The position numbers and the translations under genes were made by a program. From assembly GCA_036925085.1 (NCBI GenBank), contig JAUPFP010000006.1, positions 4,491,131 to 4,555,130 on the forward strand: DNA of 64,000 bases. Direction: 5' to 3'. This document shows positions 24,107 through 37,300 of this stretch, in pieces. Every line of letters starts with the position of its first letter. The first letter of the stretch is position 1. This DNA is from Brachycybe producta (Eukaryota > Arthropoda > Diplopoda > Playtdesmida > Andrognathidae). Below the pieces are notes generated by a model. The model worked only from the letters and a program-made list of their open reading frames with translations, ran no database searches and was not told the origin of the DNA.

Positions 24107-24108
24107 TA
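24034..24108. repeat. TA microsatellite
   Basis: About 70 bp of TA dinucleotides with one CA interruption near the right end. Confidence 0.95.
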
Positions 24109-25340
24109 CATTACGAGTGGAGCCTGCATAAGGGGACACACATTAATGTTTCTAGCGGGATACGTAGTGCTGTGAACCAGCCTATTTGTGATATATCACT
24201 GATATTACATAAGTCTGGTGTGAAAAAAAAACTTAAGTAATGAACAAAATTAATTTTGGGAATTTTTTATTTCATTTCTTTTTCATAAATTCCTTTTGAC
24301 AAAGTAACTTAACTGATATTTTTAAACAATTTTGTCCCGAATTAAATAAGCCATTAGAACTATACAGACTATCAGCAATCTAGTCCTGAATTAGTTAGGA
24401 CTGGCTTCATGCAACAAACTAATTTATGTTTATCACAGCCAAATGGCATCATTGAGATGTAACCTGAGTGACTTTTAATTTTTCGTAGATGCAACAAGTA
24501 TAATTGAAACTAGAAAAAATAATCTGACATAATAATAATAATAACGGTAATTTCAAGACAACATCTTTGAAACATCTGTAAACCACAGGTTTAAATTATT
24601 GCTAAGTCCAAATTAGTAACTTGAAGCCAGTTGGAAATGCAACATTCTACCTCTAGAAAGATACGACATTCTACAAGCCAGTGGTGAACAGTGTATTTCA
24701 AAAATCCGCTTACAATAGTTTCCCTCTCATGTACAGATATACTTTCAGAACAATTTCCGAAAGTGAAAATCTACATATTTTATGAAAAACAATTATCTTT
24801 TTAAAAATGTCATAAAAAATTTCTTTTTCAGATATATCATGAAGATACCATAAGCCAAATGCTTGTACTCTTCTAGTTTTAAATAACCTTTGATTTTTCT
24901 TTTAAAAACTGCTTTTATAAAACTAAGTATAAAAGCTAAAATAAATTCCTCTGGTTACATCTTTAAAAAGTCAACTTAAAAAGTTAAGACTGCCACGTTT
25001 TGTCAACAAAAAGCTTCTTTTTGTTTTTTTCTCTCCTCAATTTCCCATAAAAGTGTAATATTAAACTGTGTAAAACATACTCCTTCATTGTTGTGTATCG
25101 AAACGTCACAGAACTTATTTTTTTCTTCTAACTAATCGACTGTAAAATGCGGACAGTGTCCTGTAAATAAATTACGCTTTGTACAAAGTGCGATTTCGGC
25201 ATCAGCTAGCTCCACCCAAAACGCAGCTCTTCGTGTGTATAATACGTATTATTTTGATATAATATACTCCAAGGGTGGTCACCCTTGAGTTACATTTCGT
25301 TTTGGTTCCATGCTTATAGTGGACCAATTACTTCATGCTC

Positions 25341-25346
25341 TTTATT
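25341..25346 (-). terminator. EPAC polyadenylation signal
   Basis: AATAAA on the minus strand 36 bases beyond the EPAC stop codon. Position fits a short 3' UTR. Confidence 0.55.
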
Positions 25347-25382
25347 CGAATGTTCTTTTCCTCATTAGTTTACCTGTGAATT

Positions 25383-28300
25383 TCATGTCCGTCTCGGTTC
25401 CCATTTACGAGATAAGTGATCAAGTATCTTTTGGTTATCAATGACTCCGATGTTTCTAAGCACAAAAAAAAAACATTCAAAAGTAAAAATAAATCATCTA
25501 AAGCAACATTTGTAAATATATTTTTTTCATGCCTGAAGAAGCTGTTTATGTCTTCTTCATCTTTACTGTTCGCTGGCATCTCTAATACTTTAAATTAGAA
25601 AATGGTATAGAACATTAATATACTCGTACCATAGCCTCCTTAAGATAAGGAGGCTATACTCGTACATAACACTTGTTGGTTACAAAAATATGCTGTAATT
25701 TTAATTGTTTATATTTTAGTGAACAATTCCACTTACAGCAGTTGTAGGCTTTCAACTAATGTGGGTAACCTGGAATTCTCAGGGAATTTAAACAATTCAT
25801 GGAAAACTAAGGACATTTTCATAACAACAAGAAAAAACAGGAAAACTATGGAAATTTAAATGCGATAAATGTCTCTTATTTTCACCGCAGTACTTGGTAA
25901 ATCCGAATAATGTTTTTTATGGCTTGCAGGAAGTGGATTGATTTAAATCAATAGATTTTTTTCTCAATTGAAATCAACGTGATTAAAATCGTGATTGGCA
26001 ACACAATAAAAATCAAGTGATTTAAACCTCATTATTAACTTTTTTTTTAAGAATTTTGCTTATAAAAAATCAATTTCTTATAATAATGTGCTTCACATGT
26101 GAGAAACAAATCATTGAACACTGTCGTCAGTACATGGATTTTCTATTTTTAAAAGAGCCATTTTATGAAATTCTAAAGAATTAATCTGATTTAAAGAAAA
26201 AAAAATACGATTTAACTCAAACAAATCCCTTGTTTTTTTTTAAATCATGATTTTTGTACATCCTGATGGCTTTGGCTTTGCTAAAGATAAACTAGAAGAA
26301 AATTTTAAAAATGCTTTAGCTCGCCATCATATATAAGTAAAACGGTAAATAGAGATCATGTTTTTAATATTTTTGTTCACCTCATTCACAAAATATTAAA
26401 TGCAGTTACGTAAGAAGCTTCAATTTCACTGTATTTTCACTGTGGAAAATTAGACGAAATTTATCCTGAAAAACTCAATAAAAATAAAAATTGATATCTG
26501 GTAGGAAACCTGAATCCTGAAACATGAGAGATTTTTTTTTATTCAACTAAAAAAAATTTCATTATGTACAATAATTTGCTACAATTTTAAATTCCCGGTG
26601 CAGAAGACGTCTGCAATGGTATTGAGCATAAAAATCTACAAAGGCTTCGATATCTTCGATTCAACAAAAACATCTTAATGTTTTATTGCTAAATGTCCTT
26701 ATATAAGAGCCAATTAATGCTGCAAGTGAAATATTTCAATGAAATATATAAGCAATTCAAACTACTCACTCGAATAATCCTAAAATAATAAAAAACAAAC
26801 TTGGGTTTCTTACTTAGAGGCTTAGATCTCGCATTCTTAATAGCTCGAAGCGATTCCGCCAACAGATGCTTCAAAATTTAAAAAGAAATACAATGAAATT
26901 AAATTATTTACAAATAGAAAATAAGATCAAAAAGTATGAAAGGAACCATTTTTTCAAAGTTGACTAAACCTTCCAAGTATGTTTTGTTTCCCTCATGAGC
27001 AAAAAGCAAATCTAAAGATAAAGAAATATATTTATTGTAACAATTCATTCAAATTTTTTTAAAATAAAACAAATTACAAATACCTTTGATTAAAAGAGGT
27101 ACAAGAGGAATGAAAGGTGGAGACATTTTAGAAACAGTAAGCCGATACATTCTGTGATTTCTGGACGGATCCAAAAGACTTTCAAAATCGTTGTACATTT
27201 TCTTATATTTTCCGGGAAGTTTCTTGTGAATTATAAAATAAGACGAATAAAGAATATAAACAGCGGATATTTAATGTGTTTGTATCTTAAAAAGAAAAAA
27301 GAAATCTAACCTCCCAAGTCTGTACAAGACGACCAACAGCAACATTTCCTAAACCCAGAGTAATGGCCAAGAAAGCACTCAAATTGTGCAACTCATAACA
27401 GCTGCAACACAAAAAAAGAAACAGTTCGGAGTTTTGCAGGCGTTTTCCCTAATGTGTTGTTCGACCATTTAATCGTTACACTCAACAAATTATTATCTAG
27501 TACTTAAAAAAAAATTTCATACTGACGTGTACTCGACAATTTCAGATTTACAGTTTCACATTACTGATGATTAGGGCTTGGATGTTTATGCAATATCAAG
27601 CAAATGTATCTCAATAATCATCATCATTACAGCAACCAACAATTACATTTTTTTTTCTTAATCAAAAACACTGAAATGAACTCAGGAGGGCCCAACAGAC
27701 TTCCGAGGACCATAAAAACCCATAAATTCAAAAAAGTAAAAATTGTCAAAAAATGAAAATATTCCAAGACTTAACATCTATTGAGTCCATGAATATTTTC
27801 AAAAAATGAAAGTCTTCTAGATGCCCTGAAAACCACTGACAGTAACCACACATTGAGCCTCTAACCAGCCTTTTTAATTAGAAAAAGCATAATTGCAGTT
27901 GCTCTTATTGATAATGATTACTTCTCAATTGGCACTTGTGCCATTACGAAAAAAATTCAAAGTTGGTGATATTTCTAAAAAAAAAACTTTGAACTTTTTC
28001 ATAATGTTGTTCCTGAAAAAAACGTTTGCTTGGCGTTTTTTGCGTCCAAAAAACATTCATAAAGCAACTTTTAACTATAACACATACTGGGCCGCAATCT
28101 TGATGAATAATTTTAAAAGTTGGACCCTTTTGCCGACAGAACGTGCTAAACATATCTCTGTCGTTGGCCACTGTTGAAGTACGGTGAAACGCTGAACAAA
28201 AACATCCAGATTTGATGTCACTTGTTTGTATTGATGTCGTCCGAAAGCATGATAAACGAGTTCGTACTTTAATAAGGAAAGACGAAAGTAAAGTATCGTT

Positions 28301-31300
28301 ACAACTATTTCGCTCTTACAACTCTTCAAATGTTAAAATTACCTCATGAATACACGAAAACAACTCCCAATCGATGGCCGTGATATGTGCAGCTAATTCT
28401 TTCGAACCATATTCGTCTAAAATTGCTGCCGACGAATCTCTGGGACCATCTTGATCAGGCAGAGGCATCTTCAAACAAATAAACGTATACGATTGGTGAA
28501 TTTTTTCTAAACAAATTTGATAATAATATACTGAAAAAAAAAATTACCAAAGCGTCCAAATGTTCTTTTGGAATAATAAACAATCGACCATTGACGCTTA
28601 AACTTGTAGGAATACTGATTTCGTGGTCCTTGAAAATCACTTTCTCTTGAATTTTTAAAGAAAAAAATATATAAATACACCGGTGATTTTAAGAAATGTG
28701 AGTTCATTTTATTCTTCCTTTGTTTATATAATACCTCTGTTAGATTTCACCTCAACCAAATATATGTTTGAGACATCTTGAAGTCCCATTCTTTCTGACG
28801 CATAACGTTTTACCATTTCAGCCGTTGCGCCTAATGGCAATTTCAGAGTACAGTATGTATGATCGGCACAGTAGACTCGAAACAAACCTTTAAAGTACAA
28901 TAGTATAAGTCTAACAACGGTCGTCATTTCCAAAAATTAATATACATGTACTGCTAGCTGTTATATTTTAGAAAATTACATGACATTTTTGCTGAACACT
29001 TGGAAAAACACAAAGATTCAAGAATTTTTAAAATTCGAAATGGGTCAGAAGCCAAAAGTATATATAATCTTTGACTTTTTTCAAAAAACGGCCAAAAATT
29101 GAAAAATATTTAAATCCTCCAAAAGCTCTAAAGTCGCCTTATACACACGCAACGGTGCCGGGTCACTGTGATTGGTTTTAATTTGTTCTATTACTGAAAT
29201 GGGAAGTTATGGAAATATGAAAATATGCTGGTTGCCCAGATTCAGTGAAATTTAGAGAACTCCTCATGAGCCTTATAAAATCAAGGCGGGGCCGGATGCA
29301 GCCCACTGGCTATACGTTGCACACGTATGGGACGCACCAGGGATTTCATCTTTTCCTCAGGGCTCAGTCTGGGTCTGAGGTTGAAGAAGCGTAAAAAGTC
29401 ATCACGGAGGAACCACACACGCCTATTTGTGTCACATCACATAAACTCGCCCTGACCAGGTCAACTGTCCACAGTTTTGAAATTACGTTTGAAATTATGT
29501 TGAAACTTCTTTTTCATTATTCAGTAACTCCATCGTTTTATAATTGAATTCCACATAATGATGTTTTTGATAAACTTTCAATTTTTCTTAGTTACTATTC
29601 TAAAATGCTAGATATCCAAATCTTTGTACTTACAAGTATGTCATTTTTAAAACTACAGCCCAAATCGATCTTAAATTCTTAATACTATACTTTAGTGATT
29701 CGAAAAGGCTGTGCCGTGGCACACTAGTATGCCATGAGTTTTGCTAAGTGGGCCGCGAAATTTTGGATGTTATATTAATTGGTACTTATATAATTTAATA
29801 TTTCCAATTAAATTTTCACTGTATTGGAAAAAGCAAAATAAAGGAAAACGTCCTCTAACAAGCAATAAACCAGTGGTTTCCAAAAGATGTACCGGGGTAC
29901 ATTAACGTGCCGTCAGTTTTGCTAGGTGTGGCGCGTCTTCTCAAGGCATAAAATACTGTGCCGTGAGCAAATAAAATTTAGGAACCACTACTATACGTCA
30001 TTTTTTAAAAGAAATCTTTTCTTGATAAACTTTTATAATTATTTCTTTACTCAGTTTTCCACTGAAAATGGTAAAAAGGTTATTTTCAGTGCTATTTTAG
30101 TTAAGAAAATACCATATTCGCCCAAACATATAAAGCAAACTTGAATTTAATGCGACCCATTAATTGTCCACCAAGGATTTCAGAAAAAAAGTGAAACATA
30201 TGGTAATTAATTAGTCCTCGAATATAACGCGATTCCATATTATATAATTGAAAAAAACGTCGCGTTATCCTCGTGCATTAGACGGTACCTTACAATCCTT
30301 AGAACTGCTTTTAGAAAAATTGCATGAACTTTCTAAAACCTTTGTCTATATTTCAGTTGTAGTTTAAATTGGGTAAAATAGCCTTAAACAAATTTTTTCT
30401 CAAAATGTACTATCTGAAAAAAAAAAATGCACTCGACACAGCCCAAAGGGCCAATGTTTGTATCCCAATTGTTTAAACAAAAACTATTTTTTTCCTCATC
30501 TGTGCAAGAAAATAAGATAAATAGCAAAAAAGGATCAGGAATTAGATTCCAAAAAAAAAAAAAAGAAAATTGAAAACAAAAAATCAATAAGAATAAAAAA
30601 AACCCTGCAAACTTCTAAATTCCAACAGGAGCACAAAAACAAGACTAAATGGAATTTTAGTGAAATTCATATCTCAGAATAAAATCCTTTTTTTAAAGGG
30701 AGGTTTTTCTGCTCAGACATTTTTAGAATGTTGAAATTTGTTATTATCATATAAATAAAAAAATTATAGAAAAAAATCTTTGTCATTTTCTGTCATGCAA
30801 TTTAATAAAAAAAATAGATAAAATAAACTCTTAAGCCTTGTTTCCATTAGGGTGAAAATAGGAACTGTTTAAACATTTCAATTGGTGAAAAATAAAACAA
30901 ACGTAGATGGTAGTGAATAGGCGAGGCCGTGTTTGTTCTATTTTTCACCAGTTGAAATTTTCACGAAGCTCCAATTTTCACTTCAATGGAAACAAAGCTT
31001 TTCAGTGTCTGGAACAAACAAACGACTTTTGAAAAACTTTTCGACAACAAAATGAAGTGGAAGGTCGTCGTGCTGTCGTCGCAATGTAATTTTCCATGGA
31101 AGAACGGCAACCTTGGCACACAGGCGACTTTTAACTGTGTGCCAAGGTTGGCGGTACGTCTTTTCATTGAAAATACATTGCGACGACAGCCACGCAACAT
31201 TGACTTCATGTTGTCGCCTGTGTGCCAAGAACCTTACAATCGTCTGTCATTTTCATCGGACTTCTAGCCAGATGAATGCGTTCGTCAACTTCAGCATTCA

Positions 31301-34300
31301 CGTGTGAAATAATGTGTCCAGATGGTAACAGTTCCCATTTGGTACCTGGATCTTTTTCTCGAATACTCTGAAACCTAGAAAGTAATTTAACGGTTACGAC
31401 TCAAACACACATAAACGTTTATCCATTAATTAGTAGATTAAAACACCTTTCGTATTTAGCCATTATGTCGCTCATCATGTCGACAGCCACATGTAAAGTA
31501 CCGTAAGAAATATGGTCCGCGTGAACAATTTTGGCCAAATCCTTAATTAGAAAAGCAGTAAATTTTCTCCGTGTCATTTTTTTAATTATATCAGGCAGTT
31601 TTTTAAGACTACATTAAAAGTATAATAAAAACTAGACGAGTAAAGAACAAGGCGAGGGCTTTTCATGGCAGGTTGAAAGTTTTGAATTATTTTACTTTTT
31701 CAAAAAGCCATAAAGTGCTTATTTTTAATGATACCGACATGAAAAAAAATTAGTTGCTAGCACTTTTGACTATCCTAGTTTCTAAAATACTTTCAGTTTG
31801 CTTTTAAAATGCTGGGGCAAGCAAGTTCTTTAAGCGATCTCCACCGACCACTTGGGTAAACACACTGCTGCAAGCTCTTTATTGACTTAACAACCGTTTT
31901 TACCTCAATCAAGGAAACAAATGTAGAATCTTGGAAGACAGGATCACCAATCAGAAATGTCCAAGTGTGTAGGAACTGCATCACTTTCTTCTTAAATGTT
32001 AAGACATATTCGTGGTCTTGAGTTGGACACGAGGATTCGATTAGATAAGTGAAGAATCAAGTGTTAAGATAAAATGTACACAGGAGGAAACAAACAGATG
32101 CAAGAAGCAAACACTCGAGATAAACTTTACAAAAAACACAACAAAAATTGCAAAAGAATTCACAACACGCTTCTTATAAAAACAATTTAGCGCCTCATAA
32201 CAGAAATGCAACAAAACAGTAATATGACAGTAAATAGTCATATCTAGCTCATAGCCTTGCAACAGTCACAAAAGGAAATTACAAAATATTCTTATGACAA
32301 ATATTATCATAAGACCAAATGGTGTAACATATTAAGACAGTCATAAAACAACGCACAAGCTGCAACATCATAAAGCAAGACTGTCACAATTTTATGAGTG
32401 TTTTTATAATGAGGCCAATGAATACTAGCAGTTATGCATTTTTGTTTAGTTACAAATGGTCCTGGTAAATGTACCTGCTTCATCCTAAGAACCTAAGAAG
32501 CAGCTTGTGAAGTCATAGGGATTGACGAAAAATTTAGGCTTGTGTCAGTTTGTCTGATAAGAAACGGTAATAACAAAAGATTGGAAGAACCCTTTTGTTT
32601 AAACTGTTGAAAACGTTTGATATCATCTCTTTTTTTATCAGACTAGATGACACAATCTTGAATTTTTAGTCAATCCTTATGACGCCACAAGCGTCTTCTT
32701 AGGATGAGACAGGCATACATTTAACACAAATAAAACTATTATTACAGTGAAATGGCCAAATAAAAATTTAAAAAATGTGCCCTTTTATAGAAATTGTACG
32801 TTTTATGAAAATTAATATGACAGTCCTCATCGCCTACTCTCTCTCTCTCCCTTGAAGGTGGGCAATCACTGCAAACATGTAGGTAACTTCATCATACATT
32901 GTTCTGTCGCCCAACTGAGGTGGGTGAAAGAACAATTAACGTTAAAATTGACATGTGAACTTTCTAAGTCAAATTTAAAAATATATATATAAAAAACATA
33001 AATCGTCGGTTAAAAGTGATACCATGTAACTGACATTTTTGGTGCTTTTGAGGTTATAACAAAAAAATTGTAGAAACATCTGGTAGAAGGTGTTCAAATC
33101 CATTTAATGTGATTTTGCAAATACTTAGAAAAAATTGTTTGTGATGTTATTTTTGTAACAAAATTATTTTAACTATGGCTCGAAAAAACGTTCAAATAAT
33201 TTTATTATCAAAAATTGTCTAACAAAACCTTAAAATTTGCATTAAAACGTTTTTTTTTGTTCCTTTTGTAAAATTTATATTTCGTTAGTTACGTGGTATC
33301 ACTTCATCAACGACCATACATAAGAATTACAGAGATGTGCCATTACTTTCCAATGGCACACACTTCTTTAAATGCCAAAGGTGCGCAATTAGACAAAAGA
33401 GAGGATAAACAAATGCTTTCTTCAAAAATACTATAGCTTTAAGAAAATTTAATACGCATTGGAACAAACGCCAAACTGAATAACTTGGTAGTTATTTTAT
33501 ATTTATTCCATTCCGTCGCCTCAATATCACAGTGTACCCCAAAACGGCTGCAACTGTCATTATGGGATAGTATTTTTTGTGGTAAATTACTAAATTGATA
33601 GATAGTATCCCCTCCCTCTCTTTATTATGATATAAAGGATATAATTTCATGAGTTCAGGACACAGCTGATGATACGGCATAAACAATACATGAGTGTACA
33701 AGAAGTCCTCCAATGAAACATCAACAAAGTCATCAGACTTTATGTCGACACACGTCTCGAGTAAATGTTCGAGAATCTTTTGTGGCGTTCCAGCAACAAT
33801 AAAATACCTTTACATAAAGAAAAACCAATTTCAAATAGTAAGATATTGGAAACACAACATATAGGAAGATAATTTATAGTTAGATATAACTAACCGATAC
33901 TTTTGTTGCGGACTATCTGGGGTTTGTATCATAACAGATATCTTCTGTAAGATGAGAACATCCTGACCATGTTCTTTAAGGCGCACAGTGTTGGCCTCCA
34001 CATCCTAAAAAAACCATGTCACCCAATATCAATAAAATCCACTATGTTGGAATTCAGCAACTTACTCTTAAAATCCTATTAAAATCGTCTTTATCTACAC
34101 TAAGAAAATGGCAGTTGTCCTCTCGGAGAACAATAGTGGCAGCTCTTGAAATGACAAATAAATTAGTTAATAGTTTATAGGCATTTTTTCTAATATTTAC
34201 ACACCTTTTTAGAGGTAACTTTTGTCAAGAAATTGAAAATATGCTATAAACAACTACAATTATAATGCAATTCAATTCACATCAACTCAGTACACCTACA

Positions 34301-37300
34301 ATCAGCTCAAAGGCCATGTGGTAGGGGGAATGATTGTCATTCAGGTAAAACAAGACATCATTGTTAAAATGAAATCATCATCCTAACAAAGAACTGTCAA
34401 CAGGAAGAAAATTCCATAGTCTTCTAATAACATTCTGGGGAAAAAAGACCAAAAATATGCATAAGTTCCAGCCATTAATTCTTTTAAGTCTTTGAATGCC
34501 CGTGTCTTCCCTTACGAGGATGTATATTCAGTAAGTCATTAAGTACGGAGGGCAATATTATCATCTGCCAGTAAACGTCCGAAAAGGGCAAGGCTTTGGT
34601 CATTTTTTCAGCCTGCTAATGATTCCCATTTTACTTCCTGAAGCATAGAAGATACACTGTCAGTATATGGTGGATTCTATGCATAGCTTCATCATAAAAT
34701 AGTGAACAAAAAAACTATAATGGAAACAAATATTCCAAAAATGTTTCGTTTTGGACTAAAGATATCTGCTCATTTTGCGAGAAAGGAGATAGAACGATTG
34801 AAACAGAACGATGATTGATAGTTCAAATTAATTGTCTCAACAATAGAAAAAATAAGTGTTCATTTTTTTGTTAAAAAAAATTCGGATATATAGTGGGTGA
34901 AATAAGTCGTTGAAATTGTAGCTATTTGGGTCCGTTTTTCACCAGGTAGGTGTCAGAGGTCAAACTTATTTTTTTTTTGCCAATAAGTACTTTAGTGTAT
35001 CATCTGGCAATTTCAGTTAATTTGATCTATGCTATTTGATCTATACTACAAACTAAAAAAATTAACCCAAAGTCTGAAAATAATCACTGCAGGTCACATT
35101 TGTTAAAGTTCAGAGAAAAAAATTAAAATCCCATTTATTCACTGTTCAGTATGCCCTAAACTTCTACAAATATAAAATTGAGAACCACACCGTTTGATCT
35201 GCAGCATTAAATGGCTAGAATGATGCATATGTAGGTTGCACAAGGCACAGCTAACAGTAAATGAATTTGTGATATTCGAAAAAGACTTAATTTTTTTGTT
35301 TTTCAACTAATTAAAAGAAATTATCGCGAAAACACCATTCATTTGTAACTCTAGTTTCTAAGATGCTTTCGATTTCTTTTTTAAGTTACTTCCAAAGTGT
35401 GAAAAGTAAACAATAAATTTATATTCAAATTATCTTTGCAGAGATCGAGCTAATTGATACGAACAAAATGTTCTACATACCGGGGCGAGTCATTAACTAA
35501 GGCCAACTTTCCAAAGTCGTCTCCTTCATATAAGGAACAAACAGTCCCCTTTCCGCGAATGACAACATCCACAGAACCCTTTAAGATGATATACCAAAGG
35601 CGGCCTTCATCCCCCTGATGAAACACTTTTGAAAAGATATAAAAAAATCATTATGTGCTTTAAAATGTATACACGCTCACAAATCAATAAAAACCTACGT
35701 GCCGCGCCAGCTTTTGGATGAGCTTCGAAGGCAAGAACAGCAGCCAGTTCTCGTTTGACGGAATTCGATAGATGTGACAAAGCTTTGATATGTCGCAACT
35801 CGTCATAAATAATTTCCAAATCTTCAACAGTTCTTTCGTGAGGACTACAAAAAATAAAACAAAATCGATTGTATCGAAAGATTTAAGTTTAAGCCTATAT
35901 AAGATTGTTGCTCACGGCTTTCGCAAGATCATTCTTAACACAGCATCAGGACCAACATGAAGAAGCAACCCCAAAGCATCAAAAATCTCTGCTTCGGCAT
36001 CTGCCACATCCTGTTTATCGGGTGATTCCGGAGTGCCGGCATCTGGTGGGAGGATGTCGTCGTGAAAACGATAAAATAGGTATTTGTCCTTAAAATGATG
36101 CTCGTAGGAGACTGTCAAATATTGAAAAAACAAAGCAAATGTTACAAACGTGCAGAGTGTGTTATTGACAGTTTGAGATGAGATGACACACACCATGAAA
36201 GATAACTCCTTCTTCGAGGAGTGCTTGCCAAGCCATCACAGCTTGGCTTCGTGTACGAATAACGCCATCCAGTTGCAACAACCAGTCCACCATTTCAACT
36301 CCTACAAGACATCGGCGATATGTCCGCATGTGATATTTACGGTCGCGAATCATATGAGGACATCTTGCCACAATGAGTGTCCTCAGAATGAACGCGCAAT
36401 GTAACAAATCTTCGGACGGTTCCTGCGAAATCCGAATATATACCTTCCATAAATAATTTTAAAATCTAACTATAAAGTGCACAATCCATCCCTAAATTTC
36501 ATATTTCATCTTTAGAAAAAATTCAAAGTTTCTTTGATATTAAAAGAGTGGTTTAAGAAATGGGATTAAAACATAAGATTAATTTTAAGACAGTATCTTT
36601 AAAAATTAACTTTTAAAAATCGCACCTCGGCTAAAAGCTTGGCACAACTCAAAAAACCGCTTTTTGGGGGGGGGGGGAAATGAGTTTAAAGTTGCATTTT
36701 TTTTATCTCAATCTATTGTAGGAGCACCAAATAAACCGAGTTAAAACGGGTTTTGCACTTGAAAAGCTCAGCAAAGTAAGCCATGAACCTTCTTAACTGT
36801 TACCCCTTTATAAACTACCCCTTTATAAAAACACTTTTTTGGGGAAAATGAGTTTAAAGTTAAGAGAAGATTTATGGCTTACTTTGCTGAGCTTCTAAAG
36901 TGCAAAAACCGTTTTGACTATTCACAATATTGGTTTATTTTTCTCCCCCACAATAGACCGAGACAGAAAAAAATGCAACTTTAAACTCATTTTCCCAAAA
37001 CAGTGTTTTTTTAGTTGTGCCAATCTTCCTACTGAGGTGTGATGTGTCCAATGTTATATCCAGCGTTGTACCCATATTTGTCTCCAACATCTGCCTCCAG
37101 TATTTGCCAGTTGGACACTTGTATGTTCCCAATTGATGAACCACTGAGAACCAGTCAGACTACGTGTCTAAGATTGGTTTCAACTTTGGGACAAACATTG
37201 GAAACCTTTGACACGGGACAAGAAAACCAACACCTGCCCGAATGCCTTCCAATAACGTCCAACGTCGAACGTTGAACCCGTCTCACGGCCACACTGTGTG

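Larger units (their letters stand above)
22780..25382. other. Convergent intergenic region, CAPN7 to EPAC
   Basis: Both genes end here. It contains a short foldback at 23325-23445, a family-1 MITE at 23870-24025, a long TA microsatellite, and AT-rich sequence from 24110 to 25380 in which I recognise no gene. Confidence 0.5.
28888..31237. other. EPAC intron 16
   Basis: 2.35 kb intron. It contains two GTGGTTTCC-type repeats (29697-29775 and 29871-29990), a TTTCCATT inverted repeat (30835-31003) and a second foldback (31040-31229) that reaches almost to the splice donor. The stretch 29150-29470 looks repeat-like but I could not class it. Confidence 0.55.

Noticed and set aside
26590-26690. Possible terminal EPAC exon between 25581 and 26814
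   Set aside because: A short frame (VESKISKPL then stop) is visible, but the exon at 25533-25581 gives the correct phase and aligns with the conserved EPAC C-terminus.
31975-32080. Longer version of EPAC exon 14 with upstream acceptor
   Set aside because: A frame extends upstream, but only the acceptor at 31991-31992 keeps phase with exon 33591-33807 and the expected family length.
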